Source: Fibrobacter succinogenes (GTDB lineage: Bacteria > Fibrobacterota > Fibrobacteria > Fibrobacterales > Fibrobacteraceae). Taken from it: a stretch of DNA of 64,000 bases. Below are positions 39,351 to 47,210 of this stretch, in pieces (within the stretch, counting starts at the first letter, position 1; every line of letters begins with the position of its first letter). The notes under the pieces are model-generated. The model was not told where the DNA came from. It saw only the letters and a list, made by a program, of their open reading frames with translations, and did not search any database. The DNA lies in NCBI GenBank assembly GCA_902800345.1, contig CADCDO010000013.1, forward strand, positions 1-64,000, given 5' to 3'. The position numbers and the translations under genes are program-made.

Positions 39351-40853
39351 CTATTGCTTTATGCGTTCAACAGCTTCTTTGAACTGTGCAGGCTCTTGCA
39401 AGAGCGATATGACCACCCAGCCGTCTTCATCGAAATCAAAGAAAAAACCCGGCTGCACAAGCACGTGCTTTTCACGGAGCAAGCGGAGCGTGAGTTCTTC
39501 GTCGTCTTCGCCTAGACGCACAACCGCATACCAGCCGCCAAGAACTTCAGGGCAGTATTTAGACGGGAACGTTTCGCGAAGCGTTTGCCAGTTTGTCAGG
39601 AGACGTTCGCGGACGCGCGATTCGTAATCAGTGGTGTGTTTAAGCAGAGAGGCGCCGAGGGCCTGTGCGGGTGCCGAGACACTCAGGTAAGCGTCTTCGA
39701 CGAATTCGAGAGCCGCGCGGATTTCTTCGAAACGTTCACGCGGGGCATAAAATGCCATCCAGCCGAGCTTGAGCTGCGGAGAGCCCACAGCTTTGCTGAG
39801 GCCGTTCAGCCAGAAAATCGGGCACTTCGGGCCGTCTTCCGGGAGATTGATAAAATCGCCCCCGCCTGCATCCCAAAGATCCTTCGATGCAGAGTTATCG
39901 TAACCGAATCCTTTATGGATTCCCTCCCCAATCGTGCTACGCACTCCAGGGTCGAGGATGACATCCGCACTTTCGTCTCTCGTCTGTAGCGAGCCTGCGA
40001 GCGTTCTCTCGTCTAATACATATTGCCAAGTGCGCGAGACTTTATCCGAAAAAGCGTAATCGCCAAAGACTTCATCGACGACGAGAATCATGTTGTTCTC
40101 TTCGCAGAAGCGGACGGCGGCGTTCCATTCTTCACGCGAGACGCAGTGACCAGTCGGATTATGCGGAGAAACGAGCAGCAAAATTTTTGAACGCTCGGGA
40201 GCGGCGAGCAAACTGTCAGAATCCAGAACAAAGCGGAAAGAAGTTTCCGTTTTAGATTGCTTCGCACTATGTGCTCGCAATGACGTACTAGGCGAATGTT
40301 GCGACAAACTACTTGCAGGCTGGCATAACTGAGCCGACGAATCATGCGCTCCGCTCAGAATGACGCTGTTTTTCGCAGCAGATTTGTCATTGCGAGAGTG
40401 CGCAGCACCCGAAGCAATCTCACGTTTCAACTTCAAAAAATACGGAGCGCATTCCAAATGTTCGAGCTGCGCAAGCGTATCCAAAAGCGGGTAGCCAGGC
40501 ATCGGCGTCAGGATCACATCGCCCGGATCGCAGAACGTTTTGAACAGCACAGAATAGGCTTCGCTCGTACTTGCGGTAAGAATTATCTGCCCTGCGGTAA
40601 AATTGCCACCGCGTTCGCGGTAATACTCCACCACCGCTTCGCGAGCCGATTTCCAACCAGCAGCATCCGGATTCCAGTTGCCAAAATCTTTGCGACCTTC
40701 ATCGATAGCCGTATTCAAGTCTACAGACAGTCCCGCCTTCACAGGCGAACTTACCGTCATGTCGATAAACGGAGCAGATTCAGCCTTCGCGCGTTCCAGT
40801 TCAACAAAGAACGGTGACGGAGAAAGGTCTTTCGGCAAGCGGGACGAGAGCAT
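39351..40853 (-). CDS. Class I/II aminotransferase carrying in-frame repeat insertions
   Basis: 500 residues; fold-type I PLP aminotransferases are normally about 390-430. Recognisable blocks: N-W-N-P-D-A-A-G-W near residue 60, S-T-S-E-A-Y-S-V-L-F, T-P-M-P-G-Y-P-L-L, S-P-H-N-P-T-G-H near 228, V-D-E-V-F-G-D-Y and the PLP lysine in L-N-G-L-S-K-A-V-G near 360. Two segments are foreign to the family: residues about 143-203 (Ser/Ala/His-rich) and about 283-335. At DNA level both consist of dispersed repeat words (see 40254-40420). They lie between conserved blocks, so the protein may still fold with surface loops. Substrate cannot be told. Confidence 0.85.
   Translation of the reverse strand: MLSSRLPKDLSPSPFFVELERAKAESAPFIDMTVSSPVKAGLSVDLNTAIDEGRKDFGNWNPDAAGWKSAREAVVEYYRERGGNFTAGQIILTASTSEAYSVLFKTFCDPGDVILTPMPGYPLLDTLAQLEHLECAPYFLKLKREIASGAAHSRNDKSAAKNSVILSGAHDSSAQLCQPASSLSQHSPSTSLRAHSAKQSKTETSFRFVLDSDSLLAAPERSKILLLVSPHNPTGHCVSREEWNAAVRFCEENNMILVVDEVFGDYAFSDKVSRTWQYVLDERTLAGSLQTRDESADVILDPGVRSTIGEGIHKGFGYDNSASKDLWDAGGGDFINLPEDGPKCPIFWLNGLSKAVGSPQLKLGWMAFYAPRERFEEIRAALEFVEDAYLSVSAPAQALGASLLKHTTDYESRVRERLLTNWQTLRETFPSKYCPEVLGGWYAVVRLGEDDEELTLRLLREKHVLVQPGFFFDFDEDGWVVISLLQEPAQFKEAVERIKQ
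40254..40420. repeat. Inverted pair of REP-like words inside the aminotransferase gene
   Basis: GATTGCTTCG...CGCAATGACG at 40255-40285 and its inverted counterpart GTCATTGCGAG...GAAGCAATC at 40386-40420, flanking about 100 bp that includes a GCTCAGAATGACG word. A third copy is at 42028-42064. The arrangement resembles paired REP/BIME elements but lies in frame in a coding gene. Confidence 0.75.
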
Positions 40854-40890
40854 AGGGAATAATTGATAAATAGAGGCTAGTGATTAATAG

Positions 40891-42114
40891 CTAGTCCTTG
40901 AGGCAACGGACAGAGTACCCGTAGATCTTGTCGCTGTCGCCCAGGTATGCTGAGTCGCCGCGGCGGGTCAAACTTATGTAGTACGCATTGCGGCTATGGC
41001 TCTCCGTAGAACTCCAGAAATTCGCTTCGCCGCACTCCTCGGTGAAATCTCTATCGCTGATCCTGTAGCCGGCTGCCAACGCCGAGAACAAATAGGCATT
41101 AGTGCCATAGCCATTACTATACAAGCTCGGGGTCCAGCCCGCGATTGATTTCAGCATATCGCCTGCAGTTTTTTTACCACCAACCGCAGCGAAAAGGGTG
41201 CTCCACTCAGTTGAATCAGGCAAGTGCCAGCCTTCAGGGCAAATACCTCGCACCGGATATGTCGGCGAGCATGTCCTGGTCTCACTATAGCCGCAGCCCC
41301 TGCCGCCTGAGCTCCAAGTACCCATGCTATCCATGGCCGCTGCCCAGGTGTAGAGTCGACCGTATTCCGTGCATTTGGAGCGGGAGTTTTCATAACACCA
41401 GCTGGTAGAATCCGAGATATTGTCGCCATAGATAAAGGGAACGCCAGTGTAAGCGTAGTTAAGGTTCTCCGCCATCCACGTTTGGGTACCGATGGTCACG
41501 GTCCTATAGGTTTGGCCGTCGCGTTCGTCTGTCATGGAACCCTTAACTACAGTTGACGGATCTACATACACACTGCTACTGGACACACTTGTCTCGCAGC
41601 TGCTCGACTGCTGTGTGACGACACTGGACGATGACCGGGCAACACTACTGCTCGATTCTTCCAGCAGATCGTTCATGTTGAGGCAACGTTCCATGACACG
41701 GTCAAAGAATTCATCGCGATTCACATCCGTGTAGGTTGAGTCGTCCTCGTCCATGTGGTTGGCGTTCATGTATTCCTCGAACACCACCGTAGATTCATCG
41801 ACCCAGGTGTATTCTTCGGAAATATTCCCTGTAGAATAGCTGAACTTCCACACATTGTCGGACTTTTTAAAGCCGCACACGGGCTCCGCATTGCTGCTGT
41901 CACTTGGCCCTGCGGAACTATTCAGGCCATCCGTATTGCCCGGATTACTCGGGCTCGACGAACTCTCGTCACCGCAGGCAACGAGAACAAGAAACAAGCA
42001 AGCTATTATCGCAGAAACGATGGTTCGCGATTGCTTCAGGGCAGAGTCCTTCGCAATGACAAAGCCGGTCAGCGATGACAACGGCCATTGGTCCCGCCAT
42101 GACAAATCCATCAT
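40891..42114 (-). CDS. FISUMP-domain lipoprotein, probable DGR target
   Basis: 407 residues. A lipoprotein signal (L-V-L-V-A-C, Cys near residue 47) is preceded by an unusually long 30-residue N-terminus that is encoded by a dispersed repeat (42028-42064). A Ser-rich stem follows (about 50-185) and a C-terminal FISUMP domain (about 188-407) with T-Y-R-T-V-T-I-G-T-Q-T-W-M-A-E-N-L-N-Y and the terminal F-W-S-S-T-E ... S-V-R-C-L-K-D. Likely displayed on the outer membrane. The last 59 codons (40894-41070) show the NNY variation pattern described under findings. An ATG 3 nt downstream of the first is an equal start. Confidence 0.88.
   Translation of the reverse strand: MMDLSWRDQWPLSSLTGFVIAKDSALKQSRTIVSAIIACLFLVLVACGDESSSSPSNPGNTDGLNSSAGPSDSSNAEPVCGFKKSDNVWKFSYSTGNISEEYTWVDESTVVFEEYMNANHMDEDDSTYTDVNRDEFFDRVMERCLNMNDLLEESSSSVARSSSSVVTQQSSSCETSVSSSSVYVDPSTVVKGSMTDERDGQTYRTVTIGTQTWMAENLNYAYTGVPFIYGDNISDSTSWCYENSRSKCTEYGRLYTWAAAMDSMGTWSSGGRGCGYSETRTCSPTYPVRGICPEGWHLPDSTEWSTLFAAVGGKKTAGDMLKSIAGWTPSLYSNGYGTNAYLFSALAAGYRISDRDFTEECGEANFWSSTESHSRNAYYISLTRRGDSAYLGDSDKIYGYSVRCLKD
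40894..41070 (-). other. Variable region of the FISUMP lipoprotein
   Basis: 59 codons before the stop. Compared codon by codon with 58843-59019, the block encoding F-W-S-S-T-E and single codons such as GCG, TTG, GCA, CTG and GGG are identical at DNA level. Most differing codons differ in bases 1 and 2 and end in C or T. This is the pattern left by adenine-directed mutagenesis of AAC/AAT codons in DGR targets. Confidence 0.75.
42028..42064. repeat. REP-like word GATTGCTTC...TTCGCAATGACAAAG
   Basis: Third copy of the repeat found inverted at 40254-40420. It encodes part of the N-terminus of the FISUMP lipoprotein. Confidence 0.7.
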
Positions 42115-42126
42115 ATTTTTTCCTTT

Positions 42127-42483
42127 TTACTCTTTATTCCTGCGTCTTTTCAAGAAACTAGCAAGCCCGACGGCAATCAAGATGCCCGCCGGGAGCACGA
42201 CGGCGATAGTCAAAAGCAAAAGTTTTTGAGCATCGCTCAAGCCTTTGAGCGATTGCTTGAAGTTCTTGAGTTTTGCGCGAATACCCAGCTTTGCTTTTGC
42301 GGCGGCTTCATCTTCAGTAAGCGTACCGTCCGCCAGATCTTCGGAACCGGCGAAAGATTTGAATCCGGGAACTAGAGCGAACAACTTAGACGCCGAATCC
42401 TTGACGGGTCCGACAAAGCGGTCCACATTCGAGTGCACCTTGCCGTAAACTTTTTTGAAAGGGCGTTTCAGTTGTTCTAACAT
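42127..42483 (-). CDS. Small C-terminally anchored membrane protein
   Basis: 118 residues: a basic, helical N-terminal part, an Asp/Glu/Ala-rich middle (about 46-70) and one transmembrane helix near the C-terminus (about 88-111) followed by K-R-R-R-N-K-E. The Arg/Lys tail suggests the C-terminus stays in the cytoplasm. Not recognised. Its ATG lies 1 nt past the leuA stop, so it is probably translated from the leuA mRNA. Confidence 0.65.
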   Translation of the reverse strand: MLEQLKRPFKKVYGKVHSNVDRFVGPVKDSASKLFALVPGFKSFAGSEDLADGTLTEDEAAAKAKLGIRAKLKNFKQSLKGLSDAQKLLLLTIAVVLPAGILIAVGLASFLKRRRNKE

Positions 42484-42484
42484 A

Positions 42485-44041
42485 CTACGCCTTCTTGTAC
42501 AAGAGGTTCACGCCGCCGAAGAGGGCTCGCATGTTGGCCTTGAGCGTATCGCTAGAAACGCCACGGCCTTCGACTTCTTCGCCGTTCGCCTTCAATACAA
42601 TGCGGCTTAAACCACGACCGGCCCACAACTTGTCCTTTTCAGGGACGACGAGCTGGCGGTACTTCACAAGTTCCACCGGCATGCCGATTTCACGCATGAG
42701 CATGAGGGCAGCCTCGATGGGGCCTTCTGCCGTCACGGACTTCACAAGGGCTTCGCCATCCTTCTTGAAGTGGAAAATGAAGCGGTTCTCGTCCGGGATA
42801 ACTTCGATGTTATTGAACACCAGGCGACCGTTCACGTTCACGCGCTGCTCGCGGAACACGTCGAGCACGCGTTCGGCGCTGAGTTCGCCTTCCTTTTCGC
42901 TCAGTTGCTTGAGGACCGGCTGCAACATGGACGCTTCTTGCAAAGTCATCTTGTAGCCGAACTTCGTGATGATTTCGTACACGGCGGTACGGCCGCTCTG
43001 GCTCGTGAAGCTGAGCGTATCGTTCTGGTTACGGCCAATGATGGAGTAATCAATCGGACGGTAAGCGCCCTTCTTCATGTCCTTCGTCTTGGATGCACCA
43101 TCCTGGTGGATGCCGCTGCGGTGGACGATAGCTTCGGTTCCGATGAGCGGAGCACGGATGTATATAGGCACGCCGCTCCAATGGCTGATGAGAATGGCGG
43201 TTTCGTAAATGCGTTCCAGATGCAGCCCCGTTTCGACGCCGGAGTTGTGCAGGCCAATCGCGACTTCATAGAAGTTCGTGTTGCCGCAACGTTCGCCGAG
43301 GCCGTTCAATGCGACTTCCAGCTGTGTTGCGCCGACAAAGAAACTTTCGACGGTCGCCGCAGTCGCCATGCCGAGGTCGTTGTGGCAGTGCACAGAAATC
43401 GTGATGTTCTTGGGCAGAGCTTCATAGACCTGCTTGACCTGATCGACATAGAGCTTCGGGCGATAGCGTTCCACCGTGTTCGGCAAGTTAATCGTCGTAG
43501 CGCCCGCTTCGACAACAGCCTTCAGAACGTCAATCACAAAATCCATATTTTGGAGGCAGTCGCCAAAATGCTCGGCACTGAACTCCACATCGCCCTTGTC
43601 GCCGACGAGCGACTTGGCGAGCTTGACGCAACGCACGGCACGTTCCTTGACCTGTTCTGGAGTCATACGCAGCACGTTTTCCATCGAGAGCGGGCTTGTG
43701 GCGAGGAACGTGTGGATGCGCGGGTGCGGAGCGTACTGGACAGCTTCCCAGCAACGCTGGATATCGCTTTCGATGCAGCGGGCAAGGCCAGAAACCACGA
43801 CGTTCTTTGCCGTTTCGTCGCCCTCTTCCGCCATCTGCGCGGTGAGCTTTGCAAGTTCCATGACCGATTCAAAATCCATTTCGCTCGATGCCGGGAACCC
43901 GACTTCGGCACCTTGCACACCGAGCTTCAAGAGCAACAGATAAACATCTTTTTTCTGGGCGTTGTTCCAAGGCTTCGGAAGAGCCTGGTTACCATCACGC
44001 AGTGTTACATCATAGAAGAATGGTTTTCTCGTTTCAGTCAT
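42485..44041 (-). CDS. leuA: 2-isopropylmalate synthase
   Basis: 518 residues. The HMGL-like barrel starts Y-D-V-T-L-R-D-G-N-Q-A-L (metal Asp), followed by E-V-G-F-P-A-S-S, N-L-P-N-T-V-E-R, H-C-H-N-D-L-G-M-A-T-A (metal His residues) and N-G-L-G-E-R-C-G-N. The C-terminal part (about 400-518) has the LeuA regulatory/dimer domain (V-K-S-V-T-A-E-G-P-I-E-A-A). First step of leucine synthesis. The L-R-D-G-N-Q-A-L form resembles the type II subfamily. Other leu genes are not adjacent, so regulation as a leu operon is not visible here. The small membrane protein gene follows directly. Confidence 0.93.
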   Translation of the reverse strand: MTETRKPFFYDVTLRDGNQALPKPWNNAQKKDVYLLLLKLGVQGAEVGFPASSEMDFESVMELAKLTAQMAEEGDETAKNVVVSGLARCIESDIQRCWEAVQYAPHPRIHTFLATSPLSMENVLRMTPEQVKERAVRCVKLAKSLVGDKGDVEFSAEHFGDCLQNMDFVIDVLKAVVEAGATTINLPNTVERYRPKLYVDQVKQVYEALPKNITISVHCHNDLGMATAATVESFFVGATQLEVALNGLGERCGNTNFYEVAIGLHNSGVETGLHLERIYETAILISHWSGVPIYIRAPLIGTEAIVHRSGIHQDGASKTKDMKKGAYRPIDYSIIGRNQNDTLSFTSQSGRTAVYEIITKFGYKMTLQEASMLQPVLKQLSEKEGELSAERVLDVFREQRVNVNGRLVFNNIEVIPDENRFIFHFKKDGEALVKSVTAEGPIEAALMLMREIGMPVELVKYRQLVVPEKDKLWAGRGLSRIVLKANGEEVEGRGVSSDTLKANMRALFGGVNLLYKKA

Positions 44042-44116
44042 TTTTATCTCCTTGCCGGCTTCAAGACCGCAAAGTTCCTTTAGTTTTCCGATTCAAAAAT
44101 AGAATTTCGCATTAAC

Positions 44117-44152
44117 AAAAGAACCCGCTTCGTTCTCGAAGCGGGCGCTTTT
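44117..44152. terminator. Hairpin CCCGCTTCG/CGAAGCGGG, probable terminator
   Basis: Nine-bp stem with TTCT loop and short T-runs on both sides, lying 76 nt upstream of the leuA start. It may end transcription arriving from either side; no gene directly precedes it. Confidence 0.6.
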
Positions 44153-44328
44153 AGGTTGAAATTCGTTTGAAAATCTTTGAAAAATCCCTAAAACCTCGCT
44201 TCGGTAGCGATGCCAAGTAGAAGTAGAAGGTTCAAGATTTTTCTCATGTGCATGAATATACAAAGTTTCGAGAGGAATGGCAAGGGGATATTTTTCGAGC
44301 AGAGATAACGCCAAAAGATGCAGAGATG

Positions 44329-44373
44329 CAAAAACGGCAAAAACGGCAAAAGTGGCAAAAGCGGCAAAAGCGG
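44329..44373. repeat. Five tandem copies of a 9-bp unit CAAAARYGG
   Basis: Units CAAAAACGG, CAAAAACGG, CAAAAGTGG, CAAAAGCGG, CAAAAGCGG in direct succession, ending where the first GGCGGTGAAAA dyad begins. Within the 44042-44904 spacer, which has no gene I can support. Confidence 0.8.
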
Positions 44374-44598
44374 CGGTGAAAAAGCAAAAAAAATCGTGTT
44401 TTCACCGCCAAAATTAGCTTATCCATACTAAAAAGTCACATTTTCCTGCTAGCAAACTTGTTTGTGGCGGTAAAATTAGAACAAAAAATGAGAAAAACAC
44501 AGCCAAAACACAAATCAAAGGAGCATTTTTCAGAAGAAACAATGTATATAAACTAGAAAATGGCGGTGAAAAAGCAAAAAAAACTTGATTTCACCGCC
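44372..44598. repeat. Cluster of A-tract inverted repeats (GGCGGTGAAAA / TTTTCACCGCC)
   Basis: Dyad 1 at 44372-44409 (11-bp arms, 16-nt loop) and dyad 2 at 44562-44598 (10-bp arms, 17-nt loop), with the left loop bases AGCAAAAAAAA shared. A half copy GGCGGTAAAA lies at 44466-44475, so arms recur every 94-96 bp. Third member of the family seen at 21780 and 33929. Confidence 0.8.
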
Positions 44599-44629
44599 AA
44601 ATTGAAATTTCAGGACTTCTAAGTTGAAA

Positions 44630-44660
44630 TAAAAAACCTCTGTCGGAGTGGACAGAGGTT
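44630..44660 (-). terminator. Minus-strand terminator without an obvious gene
   Basis: AACCTCTGTC/GACAGAGGTT hairpin with a minus-strand TTTTTATTT tail. There is no recognisable minus-strand gene between it and 45.5 kb, so it may belong to a lost gene or an unannotated small RNA. Confidence 0.6.
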
Positions 44661-44883
44661 CTTTAAAAAAGCGTTCGACCCGTGGTCCCCCCCCGCTTCA
44701 TACTTTAATGATACATTTTTTTATAACGTTCTACAATCATGATTTTACTTGTCACAACAAAACTAATTCAAGCAACACCGCTAATAAAGATGAATCCGTT
44801 CCTAAAAAACAGCAAAGGATTAAAGTTCTTCGGGTTCACAAGTAAATTCATTATTACATTTGGTAAAGTAATGGTTATAAAAC

Positions 44884-44896
44884 GGGGGGGGGGGGG
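44884..44896. repeat. Homopolymeric G13 tract
   Basis: Thirteen consecutive G immediately before an ATG (44901) and the 5' scar of the FISUMP pseudogene. Such tracts can slip in replication; length is also error-prone in sequencing. Confidence 0.75.
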
Positions 44897-44904
44897 CGTT
44901 ATGA

Positions 44905-45487
44905 AAAGACTCATCAAGTTCCATAGCGGACTCTACCAGCAAGGATAAAAACGCAAAGCGCGAATACGGCACCCTGACAGACGAACGGGACGGACAAACT
45001 TACAGAACTGTAGAAATAGGCAGTTTGACTTGGATGGCGGAAAATCTGAACTACGAAACGGATAGTAGCTATTGTTACCATGACAGTACTAGCTACTGCG
45101 ACAAGTACGGGAGGCTCTATGTGTGGAACGCGGCAAATGCAGTTTGTCCCGAGGGGTGGCACTTGCCCAATAATGACGAATGGAATACACTCTTTGAACT
45201 TATCGGAGATTCGACGGCAACAGGCACGCCACTTAAATCTACAAGCGGCTGGTTCGAAAATAAAAACGGCACGGACGAATATGGTTTTGCGGCTATTCCC
45301 GGCGGCTACCGAGACGAGGGAGGCAACTACGATTACGAAAGCCGCATCGCGTACTTCTGGAGTGCGTCCGAAAATGGAGAATCCATAGCATCCTACATTT
45401 ATTTTTTTATTCGGCAACAGCAACGATTTAAACCCCAAGCTCAACATAAAAGACCGAGGAATGAGCGTTCGCTGCGTGAAGAACTAG
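44905..45487 (+). pseudogene. FISUMP-domain gene, 5'-truncated and frameshifted
   Basis: The frame opens at 44905 with a Ser-rich stem (D-S-S-S-S-I-A-D-S-T) and continues into a FISUMP domain with T-Y-R-T-V-E-I-G-S-L-T-W-M-A-E-N-L-N-Y, C-P-E-G-W-H-L-P and A-Y-F-W-S-A-S-E. No signal peptide or start can be attached, because a TGA lies immediately upstream in frame. At the T7 tract 45402-45408 the frame shifts: with six T it would continue F-G-N-S-N-D-L ... M-S-V-R-C-V-K-N and stop at 45485. Without the correction it runs past into unrelated residues and stops at 45519. The sequence is clearly diverged from the other three FISUMP genes. Confidence 0.8.
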
Positions 45488-45582
45488 TTTTAGGATTTTC
45501 TAAGCCCAATCGCTTGTAATTCCGCACAAAATAAAGTATATTAAAAAAAGTTTTATAGAAGATTTTTTCGGGCGTAGATAAA

Positions 45583-46989
45583 ATGACGTTGCGTACTAGT
45601 TTCATCAAGACATTTGCTATTGGACTTGCCGTAGCCTGCACATTTTTGTTTGCAGAATCTTCCTACATGCCGAATCAGTATCAACAGGATGTGTGGTCTC
45701 CCGAATATGGTAGTAGCACCTGGATGTACGAGAACTCGGCAGGGATATTTGAAATGGGTCCGCTCGACGACTACTATGCAGCTAAGCGTCTCTTCTTGAA
45801 CCGTCAGTTTTTGGATGCGGCTTACGCCTTTGGTAATATCCAGACGATGTATCCGGCCTTCCACTTGGTAGATCAGGCTGCTTTCTACATGGCAAAGTCC
45901 TTTGAAAACCTCCTTATGCACAAGGCGGCTAGGGAAATTTACCGAGATGCCATCAAGCGCTATCCGCAGAGTGACCAACTTGCCAAGTATCACTTCCAGT
46001 TGATGAACATCGACTATAAGGAAGGCAAGTACGAGGAAGCTATGAACAAGTACCAGTACATTGTCCAGAAGTTCGGCAAAAGCGATGCGAAGGCTGACGC
46101 CGACTACGTTGCCGGCCAGATTAAGCTCGAACAGGGCCTCTATCAGGAATCCATTGACTTGCACGCCTCCATCCCTCCGGGTAACGCCAACTACCTCTAC
46201 GCACGCTATACCATGGGTATCGCCAGCAGCCGTATGCATAAGTGGAACGAAGCCGAGAACTGTTTCCGCGATATTACGGAACAGCAGGTTTCCAACAAAT
46301 CCGAACGCGACATACAGAATGCGGCTAAGGTGAAGCTTGGTCACCTACTCTTCTCTGCCGAAAAGCCGGACATTGCAGCTGCCGCTCGGATGTATGGCCT
46401 GGTGCAGAAGGATTCTCCGGTGTTCGACGAAGCTATGCTTGGTATTGCATGGGCATTTCTTAAGGTTTACAAGATAGATGAAGCAATCAAATATGCCAAG
46501 TGGATTATCAACAACCTTCCGGAATCCTTCATCGTGCCCGAAGCTTACCTCGTGGTCGGTTACTGCCACTTCATGAAGAAGGAATATCAGAAGTCTGCCG
46601 ACGCTTTGACAAAGGCTGAGGATCTTTCTGATAAGCCAATTGTGTCCGTCGCTTCTCGTGACAGTGCCCGTCTGGCCTACGATTCCATGCAGGGCCAGTT
46701 CGACTCCGTCCAGGTTTTCGTCTTGGATCTTGCTCGCCAATTGCCGACTCCGCGTGTAGAAAGCAAGCGTAAAGCTTTGCGTCCATCCTTCGATAAGGCT
46801 CGTCAGTTTATTGAAGATTATGCGAAGTTCATGCAAAGAGCTATTCAGAGTGACCGCTTTGAATCGAACCGTCAGCGTATTAGAGATGACGCAGGCTTTA
46901 CACTAGCCCCACCTCGAGGCTGTCCCTATACACCGAATTATAGAAAGTCCGATTTACCCCCGATTGATGATTTAGGTGATTTAGAGTAG
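45583..46989 (+). CDS. Secreted TPR-repeat protein
   Basis: 468 residues: signal peptide (about 1-24, ending F-A-E-S) and about seven TPR-like helix pairs (60-360), for example Y-Y-A-A-K-R-L-F-L-N-R-Q-F-L-D-A-A-Y and Y-K-E-G-K-Y-E-E-A-M-N-K-Y. TPR proteins serve as protein-binding scaffolds; here in the periplasm or on the envelope, partner unknown. The C-terminus ends in an Asp/Pro/Leu-rich tail, D-L-P-P-I-D-D-L-G-D-L-E. A diverged second copy of that tail follows at 47015-47107. Confidence 0.75.
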   Translation: MTLRTSFIKTFAIGLAVACTFLFAESSYMPNQYQQDVWSPEYGSSTWMYENSAGIFEMGPLDDYYAAKRLFLNRQFLDAAYAFGNIQTMYPAFHLVDQAAFYMAKSFENLLMHKAAREIYRDAIKRYPQSDQLAKYHFQLMNIDYKEGKYEEAMNKYQYIVQKFGKSDAKADADYVAGQIKLEQGLYQESIDLHASIPPGNANYLYARYTMGIASSRMHKWNEAENCFRDITEQQVSNKSERDIQNAAKVKLGHLLFSAEKPDIAAAARMYGLVQKDSPVFDEAMLGIAWAFLKVYKIDEAIKYAKWIINNLPESFIVPEAYLVVGYCHFMKKEYQKSADALTKAEDLSDKPIVSVASRDSARLAYDSMQGQFDSVQVFVLDLARQLPTPRVESKRKALRPSFDKARQFIEDYAKFMQRAIQSDRFESNRQRIRDDAGFTLAPPRGCPYTPNYRKSDLPPIDDLGDLE

Positions 46990-47014
46990 TTTATCACTCG
47001 AAAAAGTAGTCGGT

Positions 47015-47107
47015 CCCATAAAACCCATTCCCCATCCTCGAATGGGATCTAATTCTAATTATAATAAGCCCGATTTAAATCTCGGAGATTTAGAAGATGA
47101 TTTGTAG
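47015..47107 (+). pseudogene. Second copy of the TPR gene's C-terminal codons
   Basis: In one frame the DNA reads P-H-P-R-M-G-S-N-S-N-Y-N-K-P-D-L-N-L-G-D-L-E-D-D-L-stop, similar to the real tail P-P-R-G-C-P-Y-T-P-N-Y-R-K-S-D-L ... D-D-L-G-D-L-E-stop. It lacks a start and lies 25-120 nt past the TPR stop. As with tgt, this looks like an old gene end displaced by a new one. Confidence 0.7.
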
Positions 47108-47151
47108 CGTATGGAATTTAAACAAATCGGTTTTAAAAGCAGTTTGCAAAA

Positions 47152-47182
47152 TGCAAAAAAAGAAAACCCGACTTAGTCGGGC
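47152..47182 (-). terminator. Rho-independent terminator of the Rpn nuclease gene
   Basis: CCCGAC-TTA-GTCGGG stem with a minus-strand T-run (TTTTCTTTTTTT), 29 nt past the stop of the minus-strand gene. Confidence 0.8.
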
Positions 47183-47210
47183 TGGATATTTTGCTTACAA
47201 AGGAACGCTA

